This document shows, in pieces, positions 1 through 11,511 of a DNA stretch of 64,000 nt. How positions within the stretch are numbered: the stretch's first letter is position 1; every line of letters begins with the position of its first letter. A program made the position numbers and the translations under genes. The stretch spans positions 62,001 to 126,000 of the forward strand of contig NZ_BMPO01000005.1 in the NCBI RefSeq assembly GCF_014647635.1, read 5' to 3'. The notes under the pieces are model-generated. The model had not been told where the DNA came from, searched no databases, and saw only the letters and a program-made list of their open reading frames with translations. The stretch comes from Pseudomonas matsuisoli. GTDB taxonomy: Bacteria > Pseudomonadota > Gammaproteobacteria > Pseudomonadales > Pseudomonadaceae.

Positions 1-35
1 CACATAGGTGCGAGGCCCGCGTGCCGCTTTAGCGA

Positions 36-482
36 TTAAGCTGCGATGACGATCAGCTTGACGGTCGCTTCGACGTCGGAGTGCAGATTCACTGCAACGT
101 CGTATTCGCCGGTCTGGCGAATGGTGCCGTTCGGCAGGCGAACTTCGCTCTTGGCAACTTCGACGCCAGAAGCAGTCAGCGCGTCAGCGATGTCGGCAGT
201 ACCGATAGAACCGAACAGCTTGCCCTCATCGCCCGCAGTAGCGGTGATGGTGACTTCCAGCTCGGAGAGCTGAGCTGCACGCGTTTCAGCGGATGCACGG
301 CGATCGGCAGCGGCTTTCTCGAGCTCGGCACGGCGTGCTTCGAACGCAGCGACGTTCTCGGCAGTGGCCGCAGTCGCTTTGCCCTTCGGCAGCAGATAGT
401 TACGGCCGTAGCCGGCTTTCACGTTCACTTTGTCGCCAAGGTTGCCCAGGTTGGCGATTTTTTCCAGCAGGATGACTTCCAT
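36..482 (-). CDS. rplI: 50S ribosomal protein L9
   Basis: The 148-residue product has the L9 N-terminal signature ([19 protein letters not shown], then [11 protein letters not shown]), a long charged helix at about residues 45-75, and a C-terminal domain, which matches the family length of about 148. It binds the large subunit near the L1 stalk. It is the last gene of the rpsF-rpsR-DUF2232-rplI run on the minus strand, 19 bp after the membrane-protein gene. In Pseudomonas dnaB normally follows downstream, which would lie beyond the left edge of the window. Nothing is unusual in the sequence. Confidence 0.98.
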   Translation of the reverse strand: MEVILLEKIANLGNLGDKVNVKAGYGRNYLLPKGKATAATAENVAAFEARRAELEKAAADRRASAETRAAQLSELEVTITATAGDEGKLFGSIGTADIADALTASGVEVAKSEVRLPNGTIRQTGEYDVAVNLHSDVEATVKLIVIAA

Positions 483-501
483 TGGGTCTTACCTCTTAAC
501 T

Positions 502-1389
502 TTAACCTTCACCGCCCGTGGAATCGTCTTTGGCGTTCTTGTCACGCCGGCGGCGACCACGGAAATCAATCAGACTGTCGACGATGGCCAAGACCACCAG
601 CAACGGATAGATCACGTGCAGAAACAGCACAATCACCACGTACAGCCCTACGATCCAGAAGCGGCTGAAGCCAACTCCGTGGATAACGGCCAGACCTGCA
701 AATGCCAACGGCACACTGCATATCGGCGTCAACATCGCCATCTGCGGGCCTAGGTTGGGACCGAGCAACATCCCGATCATCAACAAAGCCGTTAACGGCA
801 AAGGCATCCTCAGGGCACGAAACTCAGCCCCGAACCCGCCCGGGTTGTACAGCAGTGCTTGCCAATATCGACCCAGCATCAGGCTTAGGATCGATACCAA
901 CTGCAGCAGGGCGGCCATGAGCCCGGTCAAGACCGAGGCCAGCAACCCTGCAAGACGCGTGCGCTCTTCGACCGACAACTGTTCGTAGGTACTGCCGAGT
1001 AACTGCGGCAGGAACTTTTCGAACTCGGTCGCCAGGGCCTGAATACTGTCGCCGAACACGGCGGTGAGCAGCATTCCGAAGACGATGCCAACCGCGACGC
1101 TCGCCATCAGCGTTCGTTGCCACGACGCGCTACTGCGAAGGACCAACGCCAGCGAAAGCGTCCCAAGGATGATCATTAGGGCTCTCGGCTCGCCGAAAAA
1201 CCACCAGACCAACGCGGGAAGCAATCCCCAAACGACGATCCCTAGCGCATCACTCAACCCACGGCGCAGCAGCACGAGGCTACTGGCCGCGGCACTCAGC
1301 CAGAACAACAACGGCAGAGCGGCAGATCCAACCACCACGAAGGTGGCCTGCTTACGGCCGCGCATGATCAGATCTGCCAGAGCGCGCAT
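502..1389 (-). CDS. DUF2232-type multipass membrane protein between rpsR and rplI
   Basis: The 295-residue protein is largely hydrophobic, with about seven or eight predicted membrane segments (roughly residues 20-60, 65-115, 160-190, 200-250) and a short basic and acidic cytoplasmic tail (RGRRRRDKNAKDD). Size and position between rpsR and rplI match the DUF2232 (YybS-like) protein found at this place in Pseudomonas. The biochemical role is unknown. It lies 33 bp downstream of rpsR and 19 bp upstream of rplI, so it is co-transcribed with ribosomal genes. The family call rests on synteny and topology, not on a catalytic motif. Confidence 0.8.
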   Translation of the reverse strand: MRALADLIMRGRKQATFVVVGSAALPLLFWLSAAASSLVLLRRGLSDALGIVVWGLLPALVWWFFGEPRALMIILGTLSLALVLRSSASWQRTLMASVAVGIVFGMLLTAVFGDSIQALATEFEKFLPQLLGSTYEQLSVEERTRLAGLLASVLTGLMAALLQLVSILSLMLGRYWQALLYNPGGFGAEFRALRMPLPLTALLMIGMLLGPNLGPQMAMLTPICSVPLAFAGLAVIHGVGFSRFWIVGLYVVIVLFLHVIYPLLVVLAIVDSLIDFRGRRRRDKNAKDDSTGGEG

Positions 1390-1422
1390 GCGCTATCTAT
1401 CCTTGCTTTCGACTACCTGAAA

Positions 1423-1653
1423 TCAGCGGCCGTGGCTGTCGGTGTAGGGCAGCAGAGCCAGGTAGCGAGCGCGCTTGATCGCAGTCGCCAGCTGACGCTG
1501 ATACTTGGCTTTGGTACCGGTGATACGGCTAGGAACGATTTTGCCGGTTTCGGAAACGTAGGCTTTCAGGGTGTTGAGATCCTTGTAATCGATCTCTTTC
1601 ACGCCTTCGGCGGTGAAACGGCAGAACTTACGACGACGGAAGAAACGTGCCAT
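1423..1653 (-). CDS. rpsR: 30S ribosomal protein S18
   Basis: The 76-residue product begins [17 protein letters not shown] and carries the S18 core ([34 protein letters not shown]), full length for the family. S18 pairs with S6 on the platform of the small subunit. The gene is 27 bp downstream of rpsF, the usual coupling of the two partners. Confidence 0.98.
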   Translation of the reverse strand: MARFFRRRKFCRFTAEGVKEIDYKDLNTLKAYVSETGKIVPSRITGTKAKYQRQLATAIKRARYLALLPYTDSHGR

Positions 1654-1680
1654 GAATGTGGCTCCTCAAATGATCCGGAA

Positions 1681-2097
1681 TTACTCGTCAGCGCTGTTAT
1701 CGCTGCTGTCGTTGTTGCCTTCGTTCGACGAATCGGACTCAGGACGCTCACGACGCTCGCGACGCTCGCTGCGGTTTTCTTCGGCCTTGAGCATCTCGGA
1801 CTGGTCGGTGACGGCCTCGTCGCGACGGATGATCAGGTTACGGATCACAGCATCGTTGTAACGGAAGTTGTCTTCCAGTTCGCTCAGAGCCTTGTCGCCG
1901 CACTCGACGTTCAGCATCACGTAGTGAGCCTTGTGAACGTTGTTGATGGCGTAGGCCAACTGGCGACGGCCCCAGTCTTCCATACGGTGGATCTTGCCAC
2001 CGTCTTCTTCGATGAGCTTGGTGTAGCGCTCGACCATGCCGCCCACCTGCTCGCTCTGGTCCGGGTGAACCAGGAACACGATTTCGTAATGACGCAT
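1681..2097 (-). CDS. rpsF: 30S ribosomal protein S6
   Basis: The 138-residue protein has the S6 fold signature ([18 protein letters not shown], then [20 protein letters not shown]) and an acidic, Ser/Asn/Asp-rich tail over about the last 30 residues. Such tails in gammaproteobacteria are targets for glutamate addition by RimK; the terminal residues here are ADE. The start has a good ribosome binding site (AAGGAG, about 5 nt spacing). It is the first gene of the ribosomal operon, and promoter-like hexamers lie about 115 bp upstream. Confidence 0.98.
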   Translation of the reverse strand: MRHYEIVFLVHPDQSEQVGGMVERYTKLIEEDGGKIHRMEDWGRRQLAYAINNVHKAHYVMLNVECGDKALSELEDNFRYNDAVIRNLIIRRDEAVTDQSEMLKAEENRSERRERRERPESDSSNEGNNDSSDNSADE

Positions 2098-2118
2098 TGC
2101 AGCTCCTTACGGGTTGCA

Positions 2119-2141
2119 GCCTGCCGCCGACGCGGTCAGGC
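2119..2141 (-). promoter_or_regulatory. candidate S6:S18 autoregulatory leader hairpin
   Basis: On the minus strand, 22 nt upstream of rpsF, the leader can fold as an outer stem GCCTG/CAGGC enclosing an inner CCG/CGG hairpin with an unpaired CGG on the 3' side. Bacterial rpsF leaders often contain a hairpin with a bulged triplet bound by the S6:S18 complex for feedback control. Position fits, but the bulge seen here does not exactly match the published CCG arrangement as I remember it, so this is only a candidate. Confidence 0.3.
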
Positions 2142-2212
2142 AAGGAGGGAAAAGTAATTGACTCACCGATCGGCTGGACGCGAATACGCCCACCGAAACG
2201 GCAAGGGCCGAC

Positions 2213-2241
2213 ATTCTAGAGAAGGCCATCGGGCTAGGCAA
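2213..2241 (-). promoter_or_regulatory. sigma70-like promoter of the rpsF operon
   Basis: Read on the minus strand, TTGCCT (2236-2241) and TAGAAT (2213-2218) are separated by exactly 17 bp, followed by a GC-rich discriminator (GTCGGCCC). It lies between the end of the hybrid-kinase gene and rpsF, which allows the ribosomal operon to be transcribed independently of the kinase. Four of six -35 positions and five of six -10 positions match consensus. Confidence 0.5.
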
Positions 2242-2287
2242 GGAGCCGGGTGACCTCTGATCGGCGGATGTCTCGCTTCGTCCGCCC

Positions 2288-4813
2288 TTAAAGGCGATCG
2301 AGCAACCGTCGAACCGACTGGACATCGTATGGCTTGAGCATCACCTCGATGCGATCCAAACCATGCTCCTGGGGGTTCACGGGATACCCCGATGCAACTA
2401 CCACTTTGATCGACGGATCCCGCTCCCGGGCATGTCGAATCAACTCGATGCCCGTCATTCCCTGCAGCCCTACGTCCGTGAACAGCACATCGAACGCGCC
2501 CGGCTGTAGACGCTCGAGCGCCTCTTCGCCGGATTCGCATTCATCAACACGATGACCCAGCTCGCTGATCACTTCCCCGGTCAGCATACGCAGCGTCGCG
2601 TCGTCTTCGACCAAGAGGATCCGCAAGCCGGAGTCCTCGTCTTGAGATTGCGCTTCGGATTCGACTGCGACACAGGTGTCGGCCTCGGACACCGCATGCA
2701 CCGTGTCGCCAACGGAATCGCCGAGCAGACGCCTTACCTTACGCGACAGTTGCTCGATGCCATAGGGTTTGTTCAACAGCTCGACACCTTCATCCAGACG
2801 CCCGCTAGGCGTAATGACGTTCTCCGGGTAGCCAGATGCAAAAAGCACCGAAACGTCCGGCAGCAAACGTCGCGCCTCCTTGGCCATATCCATGCAGCTC
2901 ACCGAGCCAGGCATGACGACATCGCTGAATATCAGATCGAATGCCTGGCCCTGCCTGAGCAGATCGAGCGCCTCTACCGCATCGCGCGCCTCGGTAACGA
3001 CATATCCCAGCTCTTGCAAGATAGCGACAGATGTCGCCCGAACGTTCGGGTCATCCTCGACCACGAGGATGCGCTCAGAACCGCCTTGAACACCTCGCTC
3101 GTCCTGTACGCCTTGCACGCTCGCTCCATCGACGCAGCGCGGCAGGAACAATACGACCGCCGTGCCGCCACCAGGGTCGCTGTTCAACGTGATGTGCCCA
3201 CCACTTTGCTTGACGAAGCCGTACACCATGCTCAAGCCAAGCCCGCTGCCAAGCCCGTCGCGCTTGGTCGTGAAGAAGGGCTCGAAGGCGCGAATCCGGA
3301 CATCCTCCGACATTCCGCAGCCCTCATCGATTACGCTCAACTGGACGTAATCGCCTGGCAACACTTCCGCATGCCCAACGAACTGCTCATCCTGCAACAC
3401 GACGTTGCGCGCCCGCAGCGTAAGATGCCCGCCACCCTCCATCGAATCGCGCGCGTTGATCGCCAGGTTCAGCACCACGCTCTCCAGGCTTCCAGGGTCG
3501 ACAAAGGTCAGCCACAGCCCTTCATCGATGGCGACTTCGATCTCGACCGCCTCGCCCAGCGCGCGCAGCAATGCATTGCTCATGCGCTCGAGCATTGCGC
3601 CAAGGTCGACCGGCTTGGGCGCCAGCGGCTGCTGTCGCGCGAATGCGAGCAACTGAGAAGCCAGCCGAGCACCTCGCTCGACGGCCTCGAGCGCAGAATC
3701 GATACGCTGAACAGAGGGCGCGCTCATTTCCTTTCCAATCTTCAGCAGTTGTAAATTACCGCCGATGACCTGAAGCACGTTGTTGAAATCGTGCGCGACA
3801 CCGCCTGTCAGTTTTCCGACCGCCTCGAGCTTTTGTATCTGAGTCAGCGCCTGCTCGGCCTGCAGACGCTCCGCTTCGCTACGAGCAAGCTCACGGGTAC
3901 GTTCCGCGACCAATTCCTCGAGGCGCAGCCGATAGCGACTCAGCTCGTCTTCACTGCGTTTCTGTCCCGTGACGTCCTGCCCCTGAATGAAGATACCGGC
4001 GGCGTATCCATCGGCACCAAGCACCGGCTGAAACACGAAATCGGCAAAGATCTCTTCCAGACGGCCCCCGCGCTGGATCATTACGCGCATTTGGCGCGCA
4101 ATGAAGGGCTCGCCCGCGCGATAGCATTCGTCCAGCCGCGAGACGATGCCTTGCTCACGCATCTCCGGCAGCGCCTGCGCCAGTGGCATGCCAATAAGCG
4201 CACGCCCATCGACCAAGGTGTCGTAAGCCCTATTGGTAAGCTCGAATACATGCTCCGGTCCGCGTAAAAAGCAGACGAAACCCGGCGCTTGCTCGAAAAC
4301 GCGACGCAGCTGCTGACCTTCCGCCTGAAGGGCCAACCCACGGGAAATAATGCCCTCGGCCAAATGCGCGATGGGTTTTACCTCGGCATCCGACGTACTT
4401 TGCTGCCGCGCCGCGTGCAGATCGGTAATGTCCGCCGTGGACAAAAGGATAGCGTCCAACTCACCGCGCGCATCCAGGATGGGCGATAGCGTTGTGCTCC
4501 AGTATCGGTCGAGCAGAACCAGATCGCCGTGAGACGTATCAGGGATGCGGTAGCGGATGATGGGAAGATTGTCTTGCTGCTTGCGCTCGACCACTCGATC
4601 CAATGCATCCAAGAGCTGTCGCTCTTCTGCGGAAGGATCTGGCCCTGGCGGGAAAGCCTCTTCGAGCGTACGCCCCGATAACTCCTCGATCGTCCTGCCC
4701 GTGACCGAAAGATAGGCCTCGTTGGCATCCAGGATGACCCGCTCCGGACTCAACAACAGATAGGCATTCGGCGAGACGCGAAACAGGCGCTCGAAGCCAA
4801 GGTATTGCGACAT
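2288..4813 (-). CDS. PAS-PAS hybrid sensor histidine kinase with two receiver domains
   Basis: The 841-residue soluble kinase (no signal peptide or membrane segment) has two PAS domains at about residues 8-130 and 170-285, a coiled coil at 285-335, a HisKA domain with phosphoacceptor His341 (GGVAHDFNN), and a HATPase domain with N-box (NLAINARDSMEGG), G1 (DEGCGM) and G2 (GSGLGLSMVYG). Two receivers follow, at about 595-710 and 725-841. Receiver 1 has VEDD and FSDVVMPG; receiver 2 has VEDD and FTDVGLQG; both end in KPYG/KPYD. I chose the start at 4813 because GGAGG sits 5-6 nt upstream; a longer reading to 4834 lacks this. The signal is probably cytoplasmic and unknown, and no output regulator gene is adjacent. 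Neighbours are rpsF and rlmB, which are adjacent in P. aeruginosa as I recall, so this gene looks inserted. Confidence 0.9.
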   Translation of the reverse strand: MSQYLGFERLFRVSPNAYLLLSPERVILDANEAYLSVTGRTIEELSGRTLEEAFPPGPDPSAEERQLLDALDRVVERKQQDNLPIIRYRIPDTSHGDLVLLDRYWSTTLSPILDARGELDAILLSTADITDLHAARQQSTSDAEVKPIAHLAEGIISRGLALQAEGQQLRRVFEQAPGFVCFLRGPEHVFELTNRAYDTLVDGRALIGMPLAQALPEMREQGIVSRLDECYRAGEPFIARQMRVMIQRGGRLEEIFADFVFQPVLGADGYAAGIFIQGQDVTGQKRSEDELSRYRLRLEELVAERTRELARSEAERLQAEQALTQIQKLEAVGKLTGGVAHDFNNVLQVIGGNLQLLKIGKEMSAPSVQRIDSALEAVERGARLASQLLAFARQQPLAPKPVDLGAMLERMSNALLRALGEAVEIEVAIDEGLWLTFVDPGSLESVVLNLAINARDSMEGGGHLTLRARNVVLQDEQFVGHAEVLPGDYVQLSVIDEGCGMSEDVRIRAFEPFFTTKRDGLGSGLGLSMVYGFVKQSGGHITLNSDPGGGTAVVLFLPRCVDGASVQGVQDERGVQGGSERILVVEDDPNVRATSVAILQELGYVVTEARDAVEALDLLRQGQAFDLIFSDVVMPGSVSCMDMAKEARRLLPDVSVLFASGYPENVITPSGRLDEGVELLNKPYGIEQLSRKVRRLLGDSVGDTVHAVSEADTCVAVESEAQSQDEDSGLRILLVEDDATLRMLTGEVISELGHRVDECESGEEALERLQPGAFDVLFTDVGLQGMTGIELIRHARERDPSIKVVVASGYPVNPQEHGLDRIEVMLKPYDVQSVRRLLDRL

Positions 4814-4968
4814 GTATCCTCCAAGGTGCCGCAACGCTCGGCAGGCGCCGAGCGATCACACAATCAACGTCGAGCAGAGTAGACCGCGCTCGAACACGGG
4901 TTATCCATCGCGCCGGCCCAATGTTGATGATTTGCAGCCAGCCCAACGGCCGATACCGCGCTATGGCT

Positions 4969-5712
4969 TTAACGAACGCTGCGCTGCCGGCGTGCTTCGA
5001 ATAGGCACACACCCGTGGCCACCGAAACGTTAAGACTGCTGACGCTGCCCGCCATCGGCAAACGCACAAGATAATCGCACCGCTCGCGCGTCAAGCGGCG
5101 CATGCCCTTGCCCTCGGCCCCCATGACCAGCACGGTCGGGCCCGTCATATCCTGTGCATACAGCTCCTGCTCTGCCTCGCCGGCAGTACCGACGACCCAA
5201 AGCCCACGCTGCTGCAGCTTTTCCAGCGTCCTTACGAGATTGGTGACGGCGACCAGGGGAATGACTTCCGCCGCGCCGCAAGCGACCTTGCGAACGGTGG
5301 CATTCAACGTTGCCGACTTGTCCTTGGGCACGATTACCACGAGCGCACCCGCGGCATCGGCTGTGCGCAGACAGGCGCCAAGATTATGCGGATCGGTCAC
5401 ACCATCGAGCACCAATAGCAGTGGCGGTCCCTCACTACGCTCCAAGAGCTCGTCGAGCATGTTCTCGCCCCAGACCTGGCTGGGACTCACATCTGCAACG
5501 ATGCCCTGGTGCACGCCTTCGACCCATTCGTCCAGCTCGCGGCGCTCGCATTGCGTCACCGGAACCCGCGCGGACGCGGCAAGTTCGGTCAACACCTGAA
5601 CCCGAGGGTCCTGACGCCCGTCCGCCAACCACAATTGCTTCACGCGCTTAGGGTGATGGCGCAGCAATGCCTCGACCGCATGAACGCCGTAGATTTTTTC
5701 CCACTGACTCAT
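4969..5712 (-). CDS. rlmB: 23S rRNA (guanosine-2251-2'-O)-methyltransferase RlmB
   Basis: The 247-residue protein is a SPOUT-class methyltransferase that methylates G2251 of 23S rRNA using S-adenosylmethionine. An L30-like RNA-binding domain occupies about residues 5-75 (IYGVHAVEALL). The SPOUT domain carries the three trefoil-knot motifs: DPHNLGACLRTADAAG at about 107-122, VMGAEGKGMRRL near 195, and PMAGSVSSLNVSVATGVCLFE near 220. Length fits the family (about 245). The start codon overlaps the rnr stop by 4 bp (ATGA), so the two are translationally coupled. Confidence 0.97.
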   Translation of the reverse strand: MSQWEKIYGVHAVEALLRHHPKRVKQLWLADGRQDPRVQVLTELAASARVPVTQCERRELDEWVEGVHQGIVADVSPSQVWGENMLDELLERSEGPPLLLVLDGVTDPHNLGACLRTADAAGALVVIVPKDKSATLNATVRKVACGAAEVIPLVAVTNLVRTLEKLQQRGLWVVGTAGEAEQELYAQDMTGPTVLVMGAEGKGMRRLTRERCDYLVRLPMAGSVSSLNVSVATGVCLFEARRQRSVR

Positions 5713-8315
5713 GACTTGCTCTTGCTCTTGCGCTTACGCGGTGCCGAGCCCGACGCCCTGCCGGACGCTTCTTTCTTGGTGCGCGCAGGCTTTGCACCTG
5801 CCGACGCACCGCGTTGACCGCTTTTGCTTGCCTGCCCTTTGCTGGTTTTGGCCTCGTTGAGCAGCGCTTTCTTCATGGCGCGGCTTCTGCCGACGTCCGT
5901 GTTGCCCAGATGCTGACCAGCCACTTCATCCTGCTCGACGATGACCTCTTTCTCTGCCGACGACTTCTTTCGCCCTGAAGCACGCGAGGACGGCTCGCCG
6001 GCCCCTCGACGGGATTTCGGCTCGTCTCGTCCTTTTCCCCGGCCACGCCCCGTGGGTTTTGGCGCTGGGCTTGGCATCTCGGCAATTTCGAAATCGATCT
6101 TGCGTTCATCGAGATCGACACGCATCACCTTGACCGCGACGCTGTCGCCAAGGCGGAAATGCCGACCGCTGCGCTCGCCGGAAAGCCGGTGGTGGACAGG
6201 GTCGAAATGGTAGTAATCCGCAGGCAGCGCGGTCACATGCACCAAGCCCTCCACGTAGATGTCCCGCAGTTCGACGAATATTCCGAAGCCGGTGGCTGCG
6301 GTGATAACACCATCAAAGACTTCACCGACGCGATCACTCATGAACTCGCACTTGAGCCAACTGACCACGTCACGCGTGGCTTCGTCGGCACGCCGCTCTG
6401 TCATCGAGCATTGCTCGCCCAGCTGCTCTAGCGACGCCTCGTCGTACGGATAGATCTTCGCCTTCGGCATGACTGCAGCCCCGGCACGCTCGACATGCGA
6501 GGTCTGGCGCTTGGAACGAATCACGCTACGGATTGCGCGATGAACCAATAAATCGGGGTAGCGCCGTATAGGCGACGTGAAATGGGTATAGGCGTCGTAA
6601 TTCAGGCCGAAGTGGCCGTTGTTGTCCGCGCTGTACACCGCCTGACTCAACGAGCGCAGCATGACCGTCTGAATCAGCTGGAAATCAGGCCGTTCACGCA
6701 CCGTTTCAAGCAGACGCTGGTAGTCCTTCGGTGTGGGGCCGTCTTTTCCCTTGTGCAGCGACAAGCCCAGCTCGGTCAGGAACGCCTTGAGCTTCTCGAG
6801 TCGCTCGGGCGGCGGGCCGTCATGTACGCGATACAACGACGGAATATCGTGGTCCTGCATGAACGCGGCCGTCGCCACGTTGGCCGCGAGCATGCACTCC
6901 TCGATCAGGCGGTGCGCATCGTTGCGCTGCGTCGGGCGGATCTCGTCGATTTTGCGATTCGAACCAAAGATGATGCGGGTTTCTTGCGTTTCAAAATCGA
7001 TCGCGCCCCGCACATGCCGCGCCTTGAGCAATACCTTGTACAACGCATGCAAACGCTTCAAGTCCGGCAATACCGCTGCGTATTCCTGACTCAAACGCTG
7101 GCCATCGTCGGATTTAGGATCCTCGAGCAGGGTCGCGACCTTGTTGTAGGTCAGCCGAGCGTGAGAATGAATCACCGCTTCGTAGAATCGGTAGTCCGTC
7201 ATCTTGCCGCTACGCGACAGTTTCATCTCGCACACCATGGCGAGACGGTCAACATGCGGATTCAGCGAGCAAAGGCCGTTCGACAGCACTTCTGGCAGCA
7301 TCGGAACGACGCGCTCAGGGAAATAGACCGAGTTACCGCGTTTCTGCGCTTCTTCGTCGAGCGCAGAGCCCACTTTCACATAGTGCGACACGTCGGCGAT
7401 CGCGACGAAGAGGCGGTAACCCGAAAACGGTCCCCAACTTCCCTTTTCGCAGTAAACCGCGTCATCGAAGTCTCGCGCGTCCTCGCCATCGATCGTCACG
7501 AATGGCAGGTCGCGCAAATCGACACGCTTGGCCTTGTCCTTTTCAGCAACCTCGGGCTTGAGCAATGCCGCCTCTTTCTCGACGGCTTCTGGCCACACGT
7601 GAGGAATATCGAAGCTACGCAGTGCGACATCGATCTCCATGCCGGGCGCCATGTAGTTTCCGATCACCTCGACGATGTCGCCCTGGGGCTGAAAACGTTG
7701 CGTCGGCCAATGCGTGATACGAATCTCGACAAACTGCCCCGGCTTGGCGCCGCCGTTGCGCCCTGGGGTAACGAGCACTTCCTGCTGGATTTTCGGATTG
7801 TCCGGAGTGACGAAGCCGACGCCGCTCTCCTCGAAGTACCGGCCGACGACGGTTTCGTGCGCCCGCGACACCACCTCGACCAGGCTTCCCTCACGACGTC
7901 CCCGGCGGTCCAATCCCGCCACGCGGGCCAACGCGCGGTCGCCATCGAACACCAACCGCATCTGCGTTGGGCTGAGAAACAGGTCGTCGGAGCCATCGTC
8001 CGGAATAAGGAAACCGAAGCCATCCCGATGACCACTCACACGACCAAGGATAAGGTCGAGCTTGTCTACCGGCGCATAAGTACCGCGGCGGGTATAGATC
8101 ACCTGACCGTCACGCTCCATCGCTCGGAGGCGGCGACGGAGGGCCTCGATCTGGTCTTCTTCGGTCAGGCCGAACTCTTCGACCAGCTGCTCTCGATTGG
8201 CTGGCGACCCGCGATCATCCAGGTGCTTGAGGATCAGCTCACGGCTGGGGATGGGATTTTCGTATTTCTCCGCTTCGCGAGCGGCCTCGGGATCGAGGGA
8301 TTGCCAATCGGCCAT
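5709..8315 (-). CDS. rnr: ribonuclease R
   Basis: The 868-residue 3'-5' exoribonuclease degrades structured RNA and helps in trans-translation and cold adaptation. Domains in order: N-terminal winged helix (about 25-90), cold-shock/OB domains (about 95-250), the RNB catalytic domain with the metal-binding signature DGEDARDFDDAVY near residue 280, an S1 domain (about 655-740), and a long Lys/Arg/Ser-rich tail (about 745-868). The tail makes it longer than E. coli RNase R (813). It is the first gene of the rnr-rlmB pair on the minus strand. Confidence 0.97.
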   Translation of the reverse strand: MADWQSLDPEAAREAEKYENPIPSRELILKHLDDRGSPANREQLVEEFGLTEEDQIEALRRRLRAMERDGQVIYTRRGTYAPVDKLDLILGRVSGHRDGFGFLIPDDGSDDLFLSPTQMRLVFDGDRALARVAGLDRRGRREGSLVEVVSRAHETVVGRYFEESGVGFVTPDNPKIQQEVLVTPGRNGGAKPGQFVEIRITHWPTQRFQPQGDIVEVIGNYMAPGMEIDVALRSFDIPHVWPEAVEKEAALLKPEVAEKDKAKRVDLRDLPFVTIDGEDARDFDDAVYCEKGSWGPFSGYRLFVAIADVSHYVKVGSALDEEAQKRGNSVYFPERVVPMLPEVLSNGLCSLNPHVDRLAMVCEMKLSRSGKMTDYRFYEAVIHSHARLTYNKVATLLEDPKSDDGQRLSQEYAAVLPDLKRLHALYKVLLKARHVRGAIDFETQETRIIFGSNRKIDEIRPTQRNDAHRLIEECMLAANVATAAFMQDHDIPSLYRVHDGPPPERLEKLKAFLTELGLSLHKGKDGPTPKDYQRLLETVRERPDFQLIQTVMLRSLSQAVYSADNNGHFGLNYDAYTHFTSPIRRYPDLLVHRAIRSVIRSKRQTSHVERAGAAVMPKAKIYPYDEASLEQLGEQCSMTERRADEATRDVVSWLKCEFMSDRVGEVFDGVITAATGFGIFVELRDIYVEGLVHVTALPADYYHFDPVHHRLSGERSGRHFRLGDSVAVKVMRVDLDERKIDFEIAEMPSPAPKPTGRGRGKGRDEPKSRRGAGEPSSRASGRKKSSAEKEVIVEQDEVAGQHLGNTDVGRSRAMKKALLNEAKTSKGQASKSGQRGASAGAKPARTKKEASGRASGSAPRKRKSKSKS

Positions 8316-8433
8316 TGAATGGAAGTACCTTTGTATAAATCGGTTCGAGATGGGCTTCGGTGCCCTATTGAAGCGCGAAACGCGTGCTTTCGGCAGCCTT
8401 GCTTACGGAATAAAAATTTTTCCATAACAGGTA

Positions 8434-8462
8434 TTTACAAGCCAAAAAACCGTCCGTATAGT
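8434..8462 (+). promoter_or_regulatory. strong sigma70 promoter of the tRNA-Leu gene
   Basis: TTTACA (8434-8439) and TATAGT (8457-8462) are separated by 17 bp, followed by a GC-rich discriminator (GCGCCCCC). This is the usual architecture of stable-RNA promoters under stringent control. The predicted start near 8469 gives a short 5' leader of about 55 nt before the tRNA. Confidence 0.75.
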
Positions 8463-8524
8463 GCGCCCCCACAACGACGTCAAACGTTGTTGAGTTGAAG
8501 CGGAGCAGCATACACCGCTTCAAT

Positions 8525-8611
8525 GCCCAGGTGGCGGAATTGGTAGACGCACTAGGTTCAGGTCCTAGCGATGGCAACATCGTGGAAGTTCGAGTCTTCT
8601 CCTGGGCACCA
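8525..8611 (+). tRNA. tRNA-Leu (anticodon CAG)
   Basis: This is a class II tRNA of 87 nt including an encoded CCA. Acceptor strands GCCCAGG and CCTGGGC pair perfectly. The D arm has TGGCGGAATTGGTAGACGC. The anticodon stem CTAGG/CCTAG encloses loop TTCAGGT with anticodon CAG. A long variable arm (CGATG/CATCG) and a T arm with TTCGAGT follow. It is flanked by a strong promoter and a terminator and is transcribed alone, divergently from rnr. Confidence 0.97.
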
Positions 8612-8618
8612 TATTCCA

Positions 8619-8650
8619 CAAAAAACCGAGCCTCTGGCTCGGTTTTTTGT
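8619..8650 (+). terminator. intrinsic terminator after tRNA-Leu
   Basis: A 7-bp GC-rich stem (CCGAGCC/GGCTCGG, loop TCT) at 8626-8642 is followed by six T residues and preceded by a run of A residues. It could therefore also work in the opposite direction. Confidence 0.88.
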
Positions 8651-8701
8651 TTGCCCTGAAAAAATACCGATCTTTAGCTTCGACTTACTTCTGAACGTAT
8701 G

Positions 8702-8730
8702 AAAAAAGGGCCGCATTCTGCGGCCCTTTT
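8702..8730 (-). terminator. intrinsic terminator of hisZ-purA
   Basis: An 8-bp perfect stem GGGCCGCA/TGCGGCCC with loop TTC lies at 8708-8726. On the minus strand it is followed by six T residues. It sits 18 bp beyond the purA stop codon. Confidence 0.88.
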
Positions 8731-8747
8731 CGTTCGATCACGCGGGA

Positions 8748-11280
<2,533 letters not shown>

Positions 11281-11406
11281 CTCGCCTTCCCCTTATCTTC
11301 GGACGATTGAAGCGTCCGATCGACGAACGCCGAGAGCGCTCGTCACACAAACCGTTAAAACGCAGCTAGCGCTCGTCAAAGAACGCTTTCAGCATCGTGC
11401 AGACGC

Positions 11407-11429
11407 AAAAAAGCCGGGATTTCCCGGCT
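11407..11429 (-). terminator. intrinsic terminator of the hfq-hflX-hflKC run
   Basis: A perfect 7-bp stem AGCCGGG/CCCGGCT with loop ATTT is followed on the minus strand by six T residues (A-run at 11407-11412). It lies 83 bp past the hflC stop and separates this transcript from hisZ. Confidence 0.87.
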
Positions 11430-11511
11430 GCCGCATCATACCGTCCTTTAATGCCGGGGTCACCCCGAGCAGCCAAACAGGCTGCCAGAAGGCGCCCCAA
11501 CCACGCTCAGA

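Noticed and set aside
2552..3754. A 400-codon open frame opposite the hybrid kinase
   Set aside because: Composition is that of a mirrored coding strand (Arg/Gln/His-rich); the kinase is complete on the other strand.
6582..8318. A 578-codon open frame on the plus strand opposite rnr
   Set aside because: It is a high-GC shadow of the RNase R gene, has no recognisable domain and no binding site, and the opposite strand has a complete conserved enzyme.
11300..11318. A CGGACG/CGTCCG dyad upstream of hisZ
   Set aside because: Only a 6-bp stem with a 7-bp loop in high-GC DNA; expected by chance, and no promoter alignment supports an operator.
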